Shown: positions 1-9,586 of the stretch, piece by piece
How positions within the stretch are numbered: the first letter of the stretch is position 1
Layout of the letters: each line of letters starts with the position of its first letter
From: Prunella strophiata
Lineage: Eukaryota; Chordata; Aves; Passeriformes; Prunellidae
Reading direction: 5' to 3'
Assembly: GCA_036583965.1 (NCBI GenBank)
Contig: JAZBQD010000014.1
Span: 68,592,835-68,656,834, forward strand
DNA length: 64,000 nucleotides
Position numbers and translations under genes: made by a program
Notes under the pieces: generated by a model
What the model was told of the DNA's origin: nothing
Seen by the model: the letters and a program-made list of their open reading frames with translations, nothing else
Databases searched by the model: none

Positions 1-1384
1 CTGGATAAATTTGAAGCCTTTGGACTTAATTAATGCTACACTGAGTTGAGAGCAGCAGTTATGTGCTCAGATGTCTTCTCAAAGACTGGGAAGACTGGGT
101 AGGGTCCAGGAGGTCTTTTTGCTCTCTGAGGGCCAGTTCAATGTCAGCCTGTGAGCATCCCTTGGATTGTTTTGTGGGCTGAAGATGGAGGGACCTGCTC
201 TACCATGGCCAGGCTGCTTGCCTGTAGCAGCTGTTGAATCTCAGGATTTCTTCCCCTTTTAGAGTAAATCTTTTTGAGAAAAGGCAAGTTAGGACTGCTG
301 CACTTGGCTTTGCTGGTGGATGGGTTGGGTGAGATCAGAGTGTAGAGGTTGAGTTGCTCAGCATGGCCTGCATGCCTGTGATCCTCCCCTCCCTGCTCAT
401 GGCCATGAAAGCCCCTGATGAAACCTGATCCTCTTGGGTTGCTCTGAAAGCATTTTAGTTTTTGTCCATCCTTCCCTCCACCCTTTTCACATCTGTATAT
501 TGGAACAAAAGGCACTGCATGCCTTGGTGCTGCCTGGGCCACTGAAACACTCTCTGGTGTTGAGTTTGGGAGATGGATGTGTCAGATTTTGCTGGAGCAG
601 GCAGTGATGGTTACCCACACCAGGAGTAGGCCTGGCAGCAGCAAGTTTAAAATCTGCAGCTGCTGGGAGCCTGTCTCCACCTCCTAGTGTGGGGCTTCAA
701 GGCTGCCTTTGTGAGACCCATGGGGACATGCCCAAACCCAAGGCTTGGTGACATTCACACTGCTGTTGGCTCTGGCAGGCTGCTCTCCTTGCACACTGGT
801 TTGGTCCCTCACTGCCACCACCTGTGTGGGGCTGGGGAGGTGGAAGGTGCCTCTGTCACAGCTTGCATCATGGGCCTGGGTTGGTGGTGGGAGCTTCAGT
901 GCATCAGCCCTCACTGTTGGGGTCTTGACCCCCATCTGGGGAGGCTGGGGACATGGCTGAGTACCTCAGAGCCCTCCTGGCTGTGGGATTGAGCTGACTG
1001 GGGGTTGTGGGACTACCTGGCGTGATGGTTTCTTTTCCTTTTGCTTGCTTTGTGATCCAAAGTGCACTTTTGAACAGTCACCTGATTGCCCCTCCCTTCT
1101 TCTTCCCTTCACTTTTCATGCTTAAAAAGAAGACCCGTTTGTCACTTTCTCAAAGTTTTCTCTTTGCTAATATTTCCAAGGTAAATGGCTGTGGTGCATG
1201 TGGCTTTTCCTAACCCTCCTCCTGTCTCCTTAGACAACAGAGAGAACAGCTCAGCCTGCTCTGCCTTGTAGCCTGGCTGGGATTCCTGGTGCTTGTAAGA
1301 GGCAGCTTAGGTAGTAGAAGCATTAAAAAAATCCAAAAAACCTGCCAAAACCCAAACCAAACAAAGAAAACAAACACAGCACAC

Positions 1385-1415
<31 letters not shown>

Positions 1416-1860
1416 TCCTTCCTAGCTGTTTCCTAGTCCTTTTTTCCCCAACCTTGTTCCATGTAGTTCTGTGAGTTGGGAAATGTCCTTGTGGTCCCCT
1501 GGGCTTTTCCTGGAGCAGATCTCTCCTGGGGGCTGGTCCTGCTTGTGTGTAGCTGGTTGTCTCTGGTTTTGTGGCCCTCACCACGTGCTGGTGGGTACCT
1601 GTTGTCATCACTCTGTACCAGGGCTGTGTCTGGAGCATCTCTGGGGCCCATGAGACCTCATGGGGTGTCACCAGGGGGGTTGTGCTGCTGCTCTGCCTCT
1701 GGTGGTGGGTGGTCCTTGGCATGGCCAGTGGGAGCTGCCTGTTCTTGGCATTGCCAAGGATGGGCAAACAGTGGCCAAGTCCTTGGCAGGCGGGGGGGGG
1801 ACACTGCCCACCCTCAAGGGGAGCAAGAGAGAGAAAAGAGGACACAAAAGAACACAATGC
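1..1860. other. Unassigned sequence, possibly part of a 3' UTR or intron
   Basis: No frame here looks coding: the open frames on both strands are short, overlapping and of low-information composition. The stretch is moderately GC-rich with many TGG/CTG words. The only clear landmark is an A/C-rich run at about 1325-1410 that ends in 26 consecutive A residues (1385-1410). If the plus-strand transcript that seems to end near 5,245 is real, this stretch could be its upstream UTR or intron, but nothing in the sequence settles that. Confidence 0.4.
1385..1410 (+). repeat. Poly(A) tract, 26 A
   Basis: An uninterrupted A26 follows about 60 bp of A/C-rich sequence. There is no recognisable retroelement body or target duplication beside it, so I treat it as a simple repeat rather than a retrocopy tail. 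Confidence 0.9.
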
Positions 1861-1869
1861 AGACAGCAG

Positions 1870-2130
1870 CTCTTTCCAAGACAAAAAGAGATGCTTTATT
1901 AATTTCTGACTCTAATTAGAGATCTCTGAACTGCCAGTGTCATTGGAGGGTGACAGTGCCACCTCCTCAATGCCACTGGACAACCCAACAGTCCAAGTTG
2001 CTCGTCCCTATAAAGAATGTAAACAACAAGTTATTTACATAAAGTACATTAAAAAAATTCTGTACAATAATGTAAACATCAGAAGACTAAAAAAAAACTT
2101 AAAAGTCAGGACAACAGTTTAATTGGGCTG
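1870..2130 (-). promoter_or_regulatory. Candidate minus-strand polyadenylation site and terminal 3' UTR
   Basis: On the minus strand an AATAAA (1900-1895) is followed about 20 nt later by a T-rich, TG-containing stretch, the usual layout of a cleavage site. Upstream on the same strand lies AT-rich sequence holding a TGTAAATA Pumilio-type motif (near 2035) and other AT-rich words, which is the texture of a terminal 3' UTR. No minus-strand coding exon is visible upstream, so this is a possible transcript end, not a gene call. Confidence 0.35.
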
Positions 2131-2804
2131 CTCGAATGAAGACCGTGGTCAAGGCAAGGTGACAGGGGACCAAAGAGCAGCTCCAGAAGTGCAGACAGGG
2201 TGGGGTGGGAGGCTTGCCTTGGGTTCAGCTCAGTTTTTAGGGCTGTCTAGGTTCCAACCCTGTACCTAAAGCCAGGCAATGCCTGAGGAGGGGCTGAGCA
2301 GTGAGTCAGTGACCTCGGGTGGGCAGCGTCCTCCCCTCTGCGGCGGGATGCTTCGTGGTGACCCAGTGCCTGGCTTTGTCCCCTTGTCCACCTGCTCCTG
2401 GAAGCTGCTGCTGGGCTGGAGCCTGACCCCAGCACCTCCTTCCCTTCTCATTCCAGAACATGAGCACCTCCCAGAAGCCGTCGTGACTCCGTGGGCACCG
2501 CACTGAGGCCGCCGGCGCCGCCAGCTTCTCATCCCATCGCCATTCCCGAAGCTTGCTTCCACCCGGGGCTGGCTCCACTCACACTGCCCCAAACCCCACT
2601 GCTCCACGGGGAGGGATGCAGGAGAGAGGAGGAGGAGCCCAGCTCCCTCCCACCAGCGTTTGCTCTCCTCTCCAGCATCCCCGTTAGGTCGTAGCGAGCT
2701 GTAAAGTGCTTCTGTAGTGCACAGGAGTTTAATTTCCTTCTCTTCCCAGTGGTTTTTGATCTTCTGTATGGATGATTGGTACCCATCTGGCTCTGGGTGG
2801 GGTG

Positions 2805-2812
2805 TGTATATA
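2805..2812 (+). promoter_or_regulatory. Pumilio-type element TGTATATA
   Basis: Exact match to the UGUANAUA consensus bound by PUM1/PUM2 in mRNA 3' UTRs. It is the first of three identical octamers within 2.3 kb of the putative UTR. Function is inferred from motif and context only. Confidence 0.35.
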
Positions 2813-2842
2813 TGTGGATGGTGCGGGGTTAGTAGAGAAATA

Positions 2843-2867
2843 GGGGGAAGGGGGGTGGGTAAAGGGG
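2843..2867 (+). promoter_or_regulatory. G-quadruplex motif
   Basis: Four G runs (5, 6, 3 and 4 G) separated by loops of 2, 1 and 4 nt satisfy the canonical G3+N1-7 rule on the plus strand. If the surrounding 3' UTR is transcribed, the motif would sit in the RNA. Confidence 0.6.
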
Positions 2868-3288
2868 TTTTGCATTTTTTTTTAATATTATTAATGTTAA
2901 TTACTTTTGAATAAGCCCCTAACATGCTGTGCTGCAGTCCCTCACCCACACTACAGCTGGTCACACAAGCCAGCCTGGCTCATGCAGATCTGTGAGCACC
3001 AGGAAAGCAGCTGTGTGAACTCCTTCACTGCGAGAACTGCTGGGTTTAATAAAAAAAACCAACCCATTCTTTCACTTTTTTTTAATCAACATACCTTAAA
3101 AGGGGTTTGCAGAGAATGTAGATCTGCTGCTAAAACTGGTTGAAAGATGCCTGCAGTGCTTGAGGAGCCATGCCAGCAGGGGCTTGGGTGATGCTTTCAT
3201 CTTGGGGAGCACCCAGGGATGGTCTGAGTTCAGGCATGGGTTGAATTTTGGAGGCTGAGCACTGTTTGAGGTGCTGTGCTGGTACTTC

Positions 3289-3396
3289 ATCTCCCCTTTC
3301 TTCTTTTTGAGATGGAAGTGGAGGTATTGGGAAGGGTTTGGATCCCAAGGCTTAGATGCATTTTGTAGACACACAGGTCTCATGGAGGTGGCCAGA
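3289..3396 (+). repeat. Exact 108-bp duplicate, copy 1
   Basis: This block is base-for-base identical to 7716-7823, in the same orientation and 4,427 bp away. Similarity fades about 14 bp past the right edge and stops abruptly at the left edge. It does not look like the CR1 or LTR families seen elsewhere in the window. It could be an undescribed dispersed repeat or a recent local duplication. Confidence 0.9.
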
Positions 3397-4608
3397 GGTC
3401 TGGCTGAGTTGCAGGAGTCCCTGTCTGACTGCAAAGAGCCACAAGAAGGGACAGTTTTGTCTGTATTTTTTTAATTTTATCTATACATGCACACATGTGT
3501 GTGTATATGTGTATACTTAGAAACTGCTTGGTTTTTGCACTTTATTTGTGGCAGAAGCATAACTACTTTATTTTTTTTCTAGTTGTGCCCCTTAACAGGG
3601 GAAGCCTGAATACAGGCAACTTTTTCTGTTTGTTTTTAATTGTATTTTGCATGCTGGAAAAGCTGGGACTACAAAATAACAGTAGTTGCAGTGTTTGAGG
3701 TGGAGGGAACAGGGTGAGGACCTGACTGACTCCATCAGCCAACTCCCAGTGGTTTGATCCACAAGATCCCTTGTTGGCAGCCTGTCCTGGGCTGGGAGAC
3801 AGCAGTTTAAAATGGCAATTAACCACTATTGCTTTGTGCAAAAATCTGTGGATTTTGGAATTTTTTTTTTTTTTTTTTAGTTTTTTGGGTTGGGTTTTTT
3901 TTTTTTTTCTCCACCTATATGCAACAACTTCTCCATGCCCATCTCATGGATTTTTTTTTTTTTTTTTGCTGGAGGCAGGAGGTGAAGCAGCACTAGGCTG
4001 GGGAACTGGAGGTGGGCAACCCTTCGGATTCATCCTTCCCATGGCTTTCCCCAGTGTCCTGTGTAGGGAACACCATCCCCAGAGATGGGATTGAAGATGT
4101 TTGGTGGAGAAACGATCTTTTAGTGAGTGTGTGCATGTTTTGGGGGTGGGTTTGGTCTGTTTTTCCCTTTGGGAAAAGGTGAACCACAGTGCCTCGCGCT
4201 CCGGCCTCGCACCGACGGCTCAGCCCCTGTCCCCTGGGGGTGACAGCCCTGGCAGTGCCCTGCCTGTGTGAGCTTGTGCATAGGTGTATCATATTCCTGT
4301 ACAGATAAAACAACACTCCCCCCGCCCCACTCTGTGCTATTATTTCTATTTTAATAGCCTCATTAAAAGCAGAGCTCTCCCTTTGTGCCCTGGGTGGCAG
4401 CTGCGCTTTCGGTTTCTCTGCCTTTCAGATAAATGAATGTTTTGGGGAGGCCACTCACTTGGCTCTTTTCAACTTCCTCCTTCGTGGGGAGTTTTATCTC
4501 TCTGCTCCTGCTGCTGCAAAAAGATAAGCCAGCAAATACAAACATGACGTCTGGCTGCCCCGAGATCAATCCTGTACACGTGTAGATGTTTTGGTGTGAA
4601 TTTGTCTC

Positions 4609-4616
4609 TGTATATA
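4609..4616 (+). promoter_or_regulatory. Pumilio-type element TGTATATA
   Basis: Second exact UGUANAUA-class site, embedded in a TATATATA-rich run, so its chance expectation is higher than for the other two. Confidence 0.25.
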
Positions 4617-5029
4617 TATAAATATATATAAAAAAAAAACCCAAAATGGCCCTGAACTTTCCTCCTTTAGTAATAATAGATGTCTCAGTTGGTCTACATG
4701 AAATTTGAACAGAGTGTTTTTTCCAGCATTGGGGAAACTGCTCTCCTGAGTTCCTCTTGTGCTGGAGGGGTTGGTGGGATGGTGTCGATCCTGTGCCATC
4801 ACACCTGCCCCAAAAAAACTTGCTGTCCATATTTTTGGTTAACAGAGCCAAGGACTGGGCAGCTGATGCCACAGCCAAGGCAGATTGGGAGAGAGGACAT
4901 GTCAAACCACACCAATGATTTGTTCCCCCACCTTTTTTTTTTTTTTTTTTTTTCCTCTCTGGTTTGTTTTCCTTTGTGATACTTGAATTTATTTTTTTAA
5001 TTGTTTTTTTTTTAATAGCAAAGTGCTTT

Positions 5030-5042
5030 TTATTTATTTAAT
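5030..5042 (+). promoter_or_regulatory. AU-rich element
   Basis: Contains overlapping ATTTA pentamers and a TTATTTATT nonamer about 190 bp upstream of the proposed polyadenylation signal. Such elements in 3' UTRs recruit mRNA-stability proteins; function here is inferred. Confidence 0.35.
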
Positions 5043-5126
5043 GTAAACTGCAATGCTTGGAGAGAAGGGTGTAGTTACTTGGGATTACTTTTTTTTTTTT
5101 TTTGATTTGTGGTATGTTAACTGTTC

Positions 5127-5134
5127 TGTATATA
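5127..5134 (+). promoter_or_regulatory. Pumilio-type element TGTATATA
   Basis: Third exact site, about 95 bp upstream of the proposed AATAAA. Its position close to the transcript end is typical of functional Pumilio sites. Confidence 0.35.
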
Positions 5135-5225
5135 TGTCTGGAATAATTGCCTGATATAAAGCTGTGCCAGCTTAAAAACAGGGTATGCCTTTCAGAAATT
5201 TGTATATTTTGCAGTTGCTGGACCA

Positions 5226-5265
5226 ATAAAATACCTTGTTGAAATACAGATGTGATCTGGTTCTT
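5226..5265 (+). terminator. Polyadenylation signal and cleavage region
   Basis: AATAAA in the context CCAATAAAATACC is followed after about 20 nt by GT/T-rich sequence (TGTGATCTGGTTCTTCC) that fits a downstream cleavage-stimulation element. A second AATAAA lies at about 5326. This is the best transcript-end signal in the window and sets the right edge of the putative 3' UTR. Confidence 0.55.
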
Positions 5266-5348
5266 CCTTGTCAGAAATGCTTTCAGGGTCACCATGTGCT
5301 GCCTCACACATGTTCCTGTGCCTCAGAAATAAAAATTCTCATAAAAGA

Positions 5349-5450
5349 GAGACTGTGGATGCTCCATGCCTGGAAGTGTTCAAGGCTAAGTTGAAGGGGG
5401 CTTGGAGCAAGCTAGGCTAGTAGAAGATGTTTTTCAAACCATTCTATGAA
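5349..5450 (+). mobile_element. CR1 retrotransposon 3' fragment
   Basis: Matches the CR1 3' region: GGATGCTCCATGCCTGGAAG, then TTCAAGGCTAAGTTG, ending CAAACCATTCTATGAA. Compared with other copies in this window, about 55 bp between the GGAAGATGT word and the CAAACCATTC tail are missing. It is an old, non-functional fragment immediately downstream of the proposed transcript end. Confidence 0.8.
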
Positions 5451-5453
5451 TTT

Positions 5454-6813
5454 ACAAGTGTTAACACCTACTTAGGAGAAGCAAATGCTCCCCAAGCTCT
5501 ACCTGCTACAGTAGAAAAGTGAAGTATTGGGACTTGTCCTGCCTAGATCTAAATCTAGGGTGTAAATTAGGCAGGACTAGGCATTTATTCAAACCTAGTC
5601 TAGTCCTTGAAATCAAATACCTGGGTGCTGAGTGAAGGGCTGGACAGGAGCTGTCCCCTGAGATAAGGGCTGTCTACCCTGAAGGCAGGCCAACAGCAGC
5701 TGCCACATGCAAGAAAAGTTCCCTGTAAACCTGTGTGGGTTTTTTTTTAAATAAATTAATTTAATATTAATTTATTGTTCCAGAGAAAAAATGGGAGAAG
5801 GCAGGGAAAGATGTAATTTGACACATGATTTTCTTTTGACACAATGATTTTCTGGAGCACACCTTGGGTGGATGCTGCTTCTGTGATTGGAGGCTTGTCC
5901 CACTATAGGAATTATATCTCTAAAAGCTTGTGGGGAGCTAGAGGGGCTAAAAAGTGCTGCTCATGCCAGCTCAGCTCTGTGCTTTGGCTCCTGCTGGGGA
6001 TGTGCAGCCCCTGCTCTGCTCTCCCTGGGCTGGCAGGCCTTGCTTTGGGCCAGAGATTTTTGGGGTGCACAGGGATCATCTCCCTTTTCCAAAGTGCTCT
6101 CACCAAGGAGGGTGTTCTCTCATTTTAAGTGTGCCTGAGACACCTGCAATAATGTTTTCTAATAAAATAAAATAGGTGGGCATGCTGAGGTGTGAGATTG
6201 TGGCCTGTGTGCATCCTGAGGGCAGGGAGGACCTGTGCTCTCTGGGACATCCAGCAGCCACAAGATTTTAATTTATTTTTAAGCCATTTTTTTAATCTCT
6301 AGCAAACCTGGCTGTCTCCTTGAACCAGGCAGAGACAAAACACTTGTTTTAGGGCAATGAGCAGAGCCTTGCACCTCACAGGGAGCCCTGCAGGGGCTCT
6401 GATAACTCCTCCAGCCGGGGTGGGCTGAGGTCACACGAAGCCACAACATCAGAGCAGCTCCCCTGCCCTCCCAGGGCAGGCAGGAGCTTTTTGGAAACTC
6501 TGATAAAACCTTGTCCTTGTGGGAAGAGCACGGGGGGAAGGCTTTGCCTCCCTGAGAATGGCTTTGGGCAGCATTTCCAAGGCTGCTCTGTAAGAAAATC
6601 CCTCCAAAAATCTTGTGTCACACCACCCCCAGGTGAGGGAGGGGAATCAGTGCCAGTGCCATCCTAGGCAGTGCCATCCTTTATTTTTCTTCCATGTGAT
6701 GCATTTTGTAGCAGCATCCCAGAGAGGAGAAGCTCCTCGAGGCAGTGCAGCTTTAAAGGTTATACTCGACAGCAGGAACATTTCCCTGCTCGCAGCCAAG
6801 TCCCATTTTTATT
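5454..6813. other. Unique intergenic sequence with small inverted repeats
   Basis: I see no coding region or recognisable transposon. The left part (5536-5600) has a cluster of short perfect inverted repeats. The 5838-6160 stretch has open frames on both strands, but their residue usage looks like chance translation. Confidence 0.4.
5536..5600. repeat. Cluster of nested short inverted repeats
   Basis: GTCCTGCCTA at 5536-5545 pairs with TAGGCAGGAC at 5568-5577 (10 bp). Overlapping it, CCTAGAT (5542-5548) pairs with ATCTAGG (5553-5559). GACTAGG (5575-5581) pairs with CCTAGTC (5594-5600). The arms share the CCTAG word, so alternative cruciform or RNA folds are possible. Confidence 0.75.
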
Positions 6814-6924
6814 AAAAAAAACCAACCAAACAAAAAAAACCTCAAACAAACAAACAAAAAAACCACCACAAAACAAACAAACAAAAAAAAAAAACCAAAC
6901 AAAAAAAAACCAAAAAAAAACCAA
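6814..6924 (+). repeat. A/C-only low-complexity tract
   Basis: For 111 bases the plus strand has only A and C, mostly CAAA/CAAAAA words. It continues with interruptions to about 6945, and a further A-rich run follows at 6988-7018. Confidence 0.9.
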
Positions 6925-7018
6925 GAAAAAAAGGAATAAACCCCCAGCTCGCTGCTGGCAAACAAGGCAGAGAGAACTTGTGATAGCTAAAAAAAAAAAA
7001 AAAAAAATAAAATAAAAA

Positions 7019-7228
7019 GGGCAGGCCAGTCACGCTGGCTGACTCAGCTCTGATTGATGGCTCAGGAATGTGTCTGGGATTAACTAAACCGCGGGCAAAC
7101 CTTTGCAATGCAACGCGTTGGATGAAGCACAGCCGGCACCGGCTCACCTGCCCCCGGCTGGGGAGGGACTGCCCTCACGTCATGGGATTGCAGGGGGCTT
7201 TTCTTCTTTTTTAGCCATCTGCGAGGAG
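7019..7228. promoter_or_regulatory. GC-richer island with MARE- and CRE-like sites between A/C tracts
   Basis: This 210-bp block has several CpGs and differs sharply from its A/C-rich flanks. It contains GCTGACTCAGC (7038-7048), matching 11 of 13 positions of the Maf recognition element, a CRE-like TCACGTCA (7175-7182), and a C/EBP-like TTTGCAATGCAA near 7100. It could be a small regulatory element; this rests on motifs alone. Confidence 0.3.
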
Positions 7229-7564
7229 AAAAAAAACAAAAAAAAACAAACAAAAAAAAAAAAAAAAAAAACAAAAAAAACCAAACAAAAAAAAAAAAAA
7301 CCCAACAAAAAAAAAACCCCAAAAAACAAACAAAAAAAAGCCCCAACCAAACAAAAAAAAACCCAAAAACAAAACCAAAACACACAAAAAAACCCCCCAA
7401 AAAACCAAACAAACAAACAAACAAAAAAAAACCCCCAAAAAACAAAAAAACCCACCCACCCAACCAACCAAAAAAAAAAAAAAAAACACAAACAAAACAC
7501 AAAAAACAAACAAACAACAACAAAAACCCACAAACAAACAAACAAAAAAAAACCAACCAAACAA
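7229..7564 (+). repeat. Long A/C-only low-complexity tract
   Basis: For 336 bases the plus strand is A or C with a single G at 7340. Words are variable CAAA, CCAAA, CAAAAAAA and ACCC runs rather than one fixed unit. The lysine/threonine/asparagine-rich open frame that crosses it is an artefact of this composition. Confidence 0.95.
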
Positions 7565-7715
7565 TACAACCTGCTATTTTTGGGAACTGCTTTGCAAGGG
7601 GCTCTAGTAGGAATCATTTGCAATATTTCCAGGTGTCTAGATGCACTTGTGCAGTTTTGCTGCAAGCAAGACATCCCAGGGAGGAATATATTGATGCTGA
7701 GATATGGCATAAATA

Positions 7716-7823
7716 ATCTCCCCTTTCTTCTTTTTGAGATGGAAGTGGAGGTATTGGGAAGGGTTTGGATCCCAAGGCTTAGATGCATTTTGTAGACACA
7801 CAGGTCTCATGGAGGTGGCCAGA
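7716..7823 (+). repeat. Exact 108-bp duplicate, copy 2
   Basis: Identical to 3289-3396. It begins about 150 bp after the long A/C tract and is followed by a TGTAAATA word. No target-site duplication or poly(A) tail is evident at its edges. Confidence 0.9.
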
Positions 7824-8168
7824 ATCTGGCTGGGTTCTAGCTCTGTGTAAATAAATCAGTCTTGCTGCTCCTTGCCTAAACTCTGCCAAATGTCAGGGTC
7901 CCTTCCCCACCCCCAGGGGAGCCCCTGTTATTTCCACTATTTCCATTCATGGTTAATGGAAAGCTGAGTGGATGTGAATATTTTTCCCTCACATTTCCCT
8001 TGTCTGTGTGTCCAGCTGTGTCCTCTTTGAGGCTGAGTGGTGTGGTGGGTAGAAAAAGTGTACAAAAATTGAATTTATGTGTCAGCAATGCTGGAAGACA
8101 CTACATCATGTGGATGGAGGAGCAGTGGTAAGAGTCAACACCCAAAAAGCATTGACATAATCCCAAAA
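7824..8168. other. Unassigned sequence
   Basis: No coding, RNA or mobile-element signal recognised. It contains C-rich and T-rich short runs only. Confidence 0.4.
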
Positions 8169-8265
8169 ACCTGATCTAGCTGAAGATGTTCCTGCTCATT
8201 GCAGGGGGGTTGGACAAGATAACCCTTAAATGTCCCTTCCAACCCAAACCATCCCATGATTCTAG
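8169..8265 (+). mobile_element. CR1 3' tail fragment
   Basis: Carries the CR1 words TTGCAGGGGGGTTGGAC and GTCCCTTCCAACCCAAACC, ending CCATGATTCTAG. Only the last ~100 bp of the element remains. Confidence 0.85.
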
Positions 8266-9586
8266 TCTAGGAAATTAATTTGCAGTGCTTACATCAAGGT
8301 TGGCTTCATCTCTCATGCTCCCCCTGGAAGTGCCCTGCTCTGTGGTCCACACCAGGAGCTGTGTCTGCTCTGGGCATGGCATGGGTGTACCCAGCAGCTC
8401 CAGCTCAGCTGATGGTGGGCTAAATGCCTTGAGAGGTCTTCTCTGGATGTCATCTCCCACAATCCTAAGGAAAATCTAATTTGCACTGTGACAACTGTTA
8501 CTGAGTCTGGTGAGCTTCAGGGCAAGCCAGATAAAACCCAGCTGATGAATCTCTCCACCCAGCTTCCTGCACAGGGAGAAGATTTTTTTCTTTGCTGATC
8601 TAAGATTCAGATCTAACATGGTCTGAAGGGACAACATTCAGGATTCCCCCAGCAATTTATGAATTGCTTCTCCCTCTAGTAGAAGATGCAGACTCTGATA
8701 TTGCACCCACTCCTGGCCAGACACCAGCAAACATTATTTGATCTTTACTTCAAGAGGTATCTGAGTGCTCTTTGTACTGATCTGATGTTGGTGGCTCAGA
8801 GAAGGGGTTAGAGAAGTGGGTGGCAGCAGAGGTTGTGACCAAAAAATGCAGCTGAATTAGAGCTACAAAGAGAAACAGTAATTAAGACCCAACGAATAAT
8901 TACCATGGGGGAGGACAGCTCAAGAATGAGCACAGCCCCAAATCCAGCCATTTCTAGCTGCAGCTCAAACCCCACAATTAAGCTGTGATTTTGGTCATTA
9001 TGAGGAGGTATTTCCAGAGCTGGGTCTTGCCATTTGCTGCCTTCATCCACCCAAATGACTGCCTGAGCACCAGCAGAAAGAAAACCCAGCATTTTGATAA
9101 ATGTCATCCAAACCAGACTGGAGAGCCTGTGCTGGATGCCTCCACCAAAGCTGGGTGCCAACCTGGTGGGCAGAGCTGGAGATGAAGAGAGGAGAAGGCT
9201 TTTTGGCTGGCAGGGGATGTGTTGGTTTAGAGGTTGGTGGCACCTAAAAATACCAATGTCCTCTTGGGAGTGCCACCATGCAAATGTCACCTTGCATTTG
9301 TCTGGTTCTTGGTCCATCTCTGCCCACTCATCACCCCAGGGCACTGACCCTCAGTGGCAGAGGGGGACAGGGGGCTGTGGCTCTCACACAGGTTCCTGCT
9401 CACCCCATGCACTCCCTGCTGCAGGCACGCTGTCCTTGGGTGTCCCCTCACACTGTCACCTGCATGTTGGGGTGATGGCACCAGTGCTCGTGGCTGATCT
9501 CCCTCCTGCCTCTCCCACTGGTGCTGCTGCAGGGACTGTGACTTACCCTGGCAGTCCAGAGCTGCTCTTCTCCCTTTCAGGCAGTA
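8266..9586. other. Unassigned intergenic sequence
   Basis: No transposon or exon was recognised. Open frames of up to about 178 codons occur on the minus strand (8808-9344), but they lack any familiar motif and overlap frames on the other strand, so I do not call a gene. Confidence 0.4.

Larger units (their letters stand above)
1881..5250 (+). other. Putative 3' UTR of an unidentified plus-strand gene
   Basis: I infer a terminal untranslated region from several cues. There are repeated T-rich runs with TTTTTAAT-type words (2878, 3077, 3470, 5013). There are three exact TGTATATA Pumilio-type sites (2805, 4609, 5127), a TTATTTATT AU-rich nonamer near 5030, and a credible polyadenylation signal at 5226. 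No long open frame with coding character is present. The stop codon and protein-coding exons must lie upstream of the window. I do not recognise the gene. A minus-strand polyadenylation signal near 1895 leaves open a convergent or opposite reading. Confidence 0.45.

Noticed and set aside
1210..1884. 224-codon minus-strand frame
   Set aside because: It runs through the poly(A)/A-C tract, giving a Phe-rich stretch, and has no recognisable domain.
2490..2530. Small CpG-rich patch as a CpG island promoter
   Set aside because: It covers only about 40 bp and lies within sequence better explained as a 3' UTR.
7103..7795. 230-codon plus-strand frame rich in Lys, Thr, Asn and Gln
   Set aside because: The composition comes entirely from the A/C-only tract.
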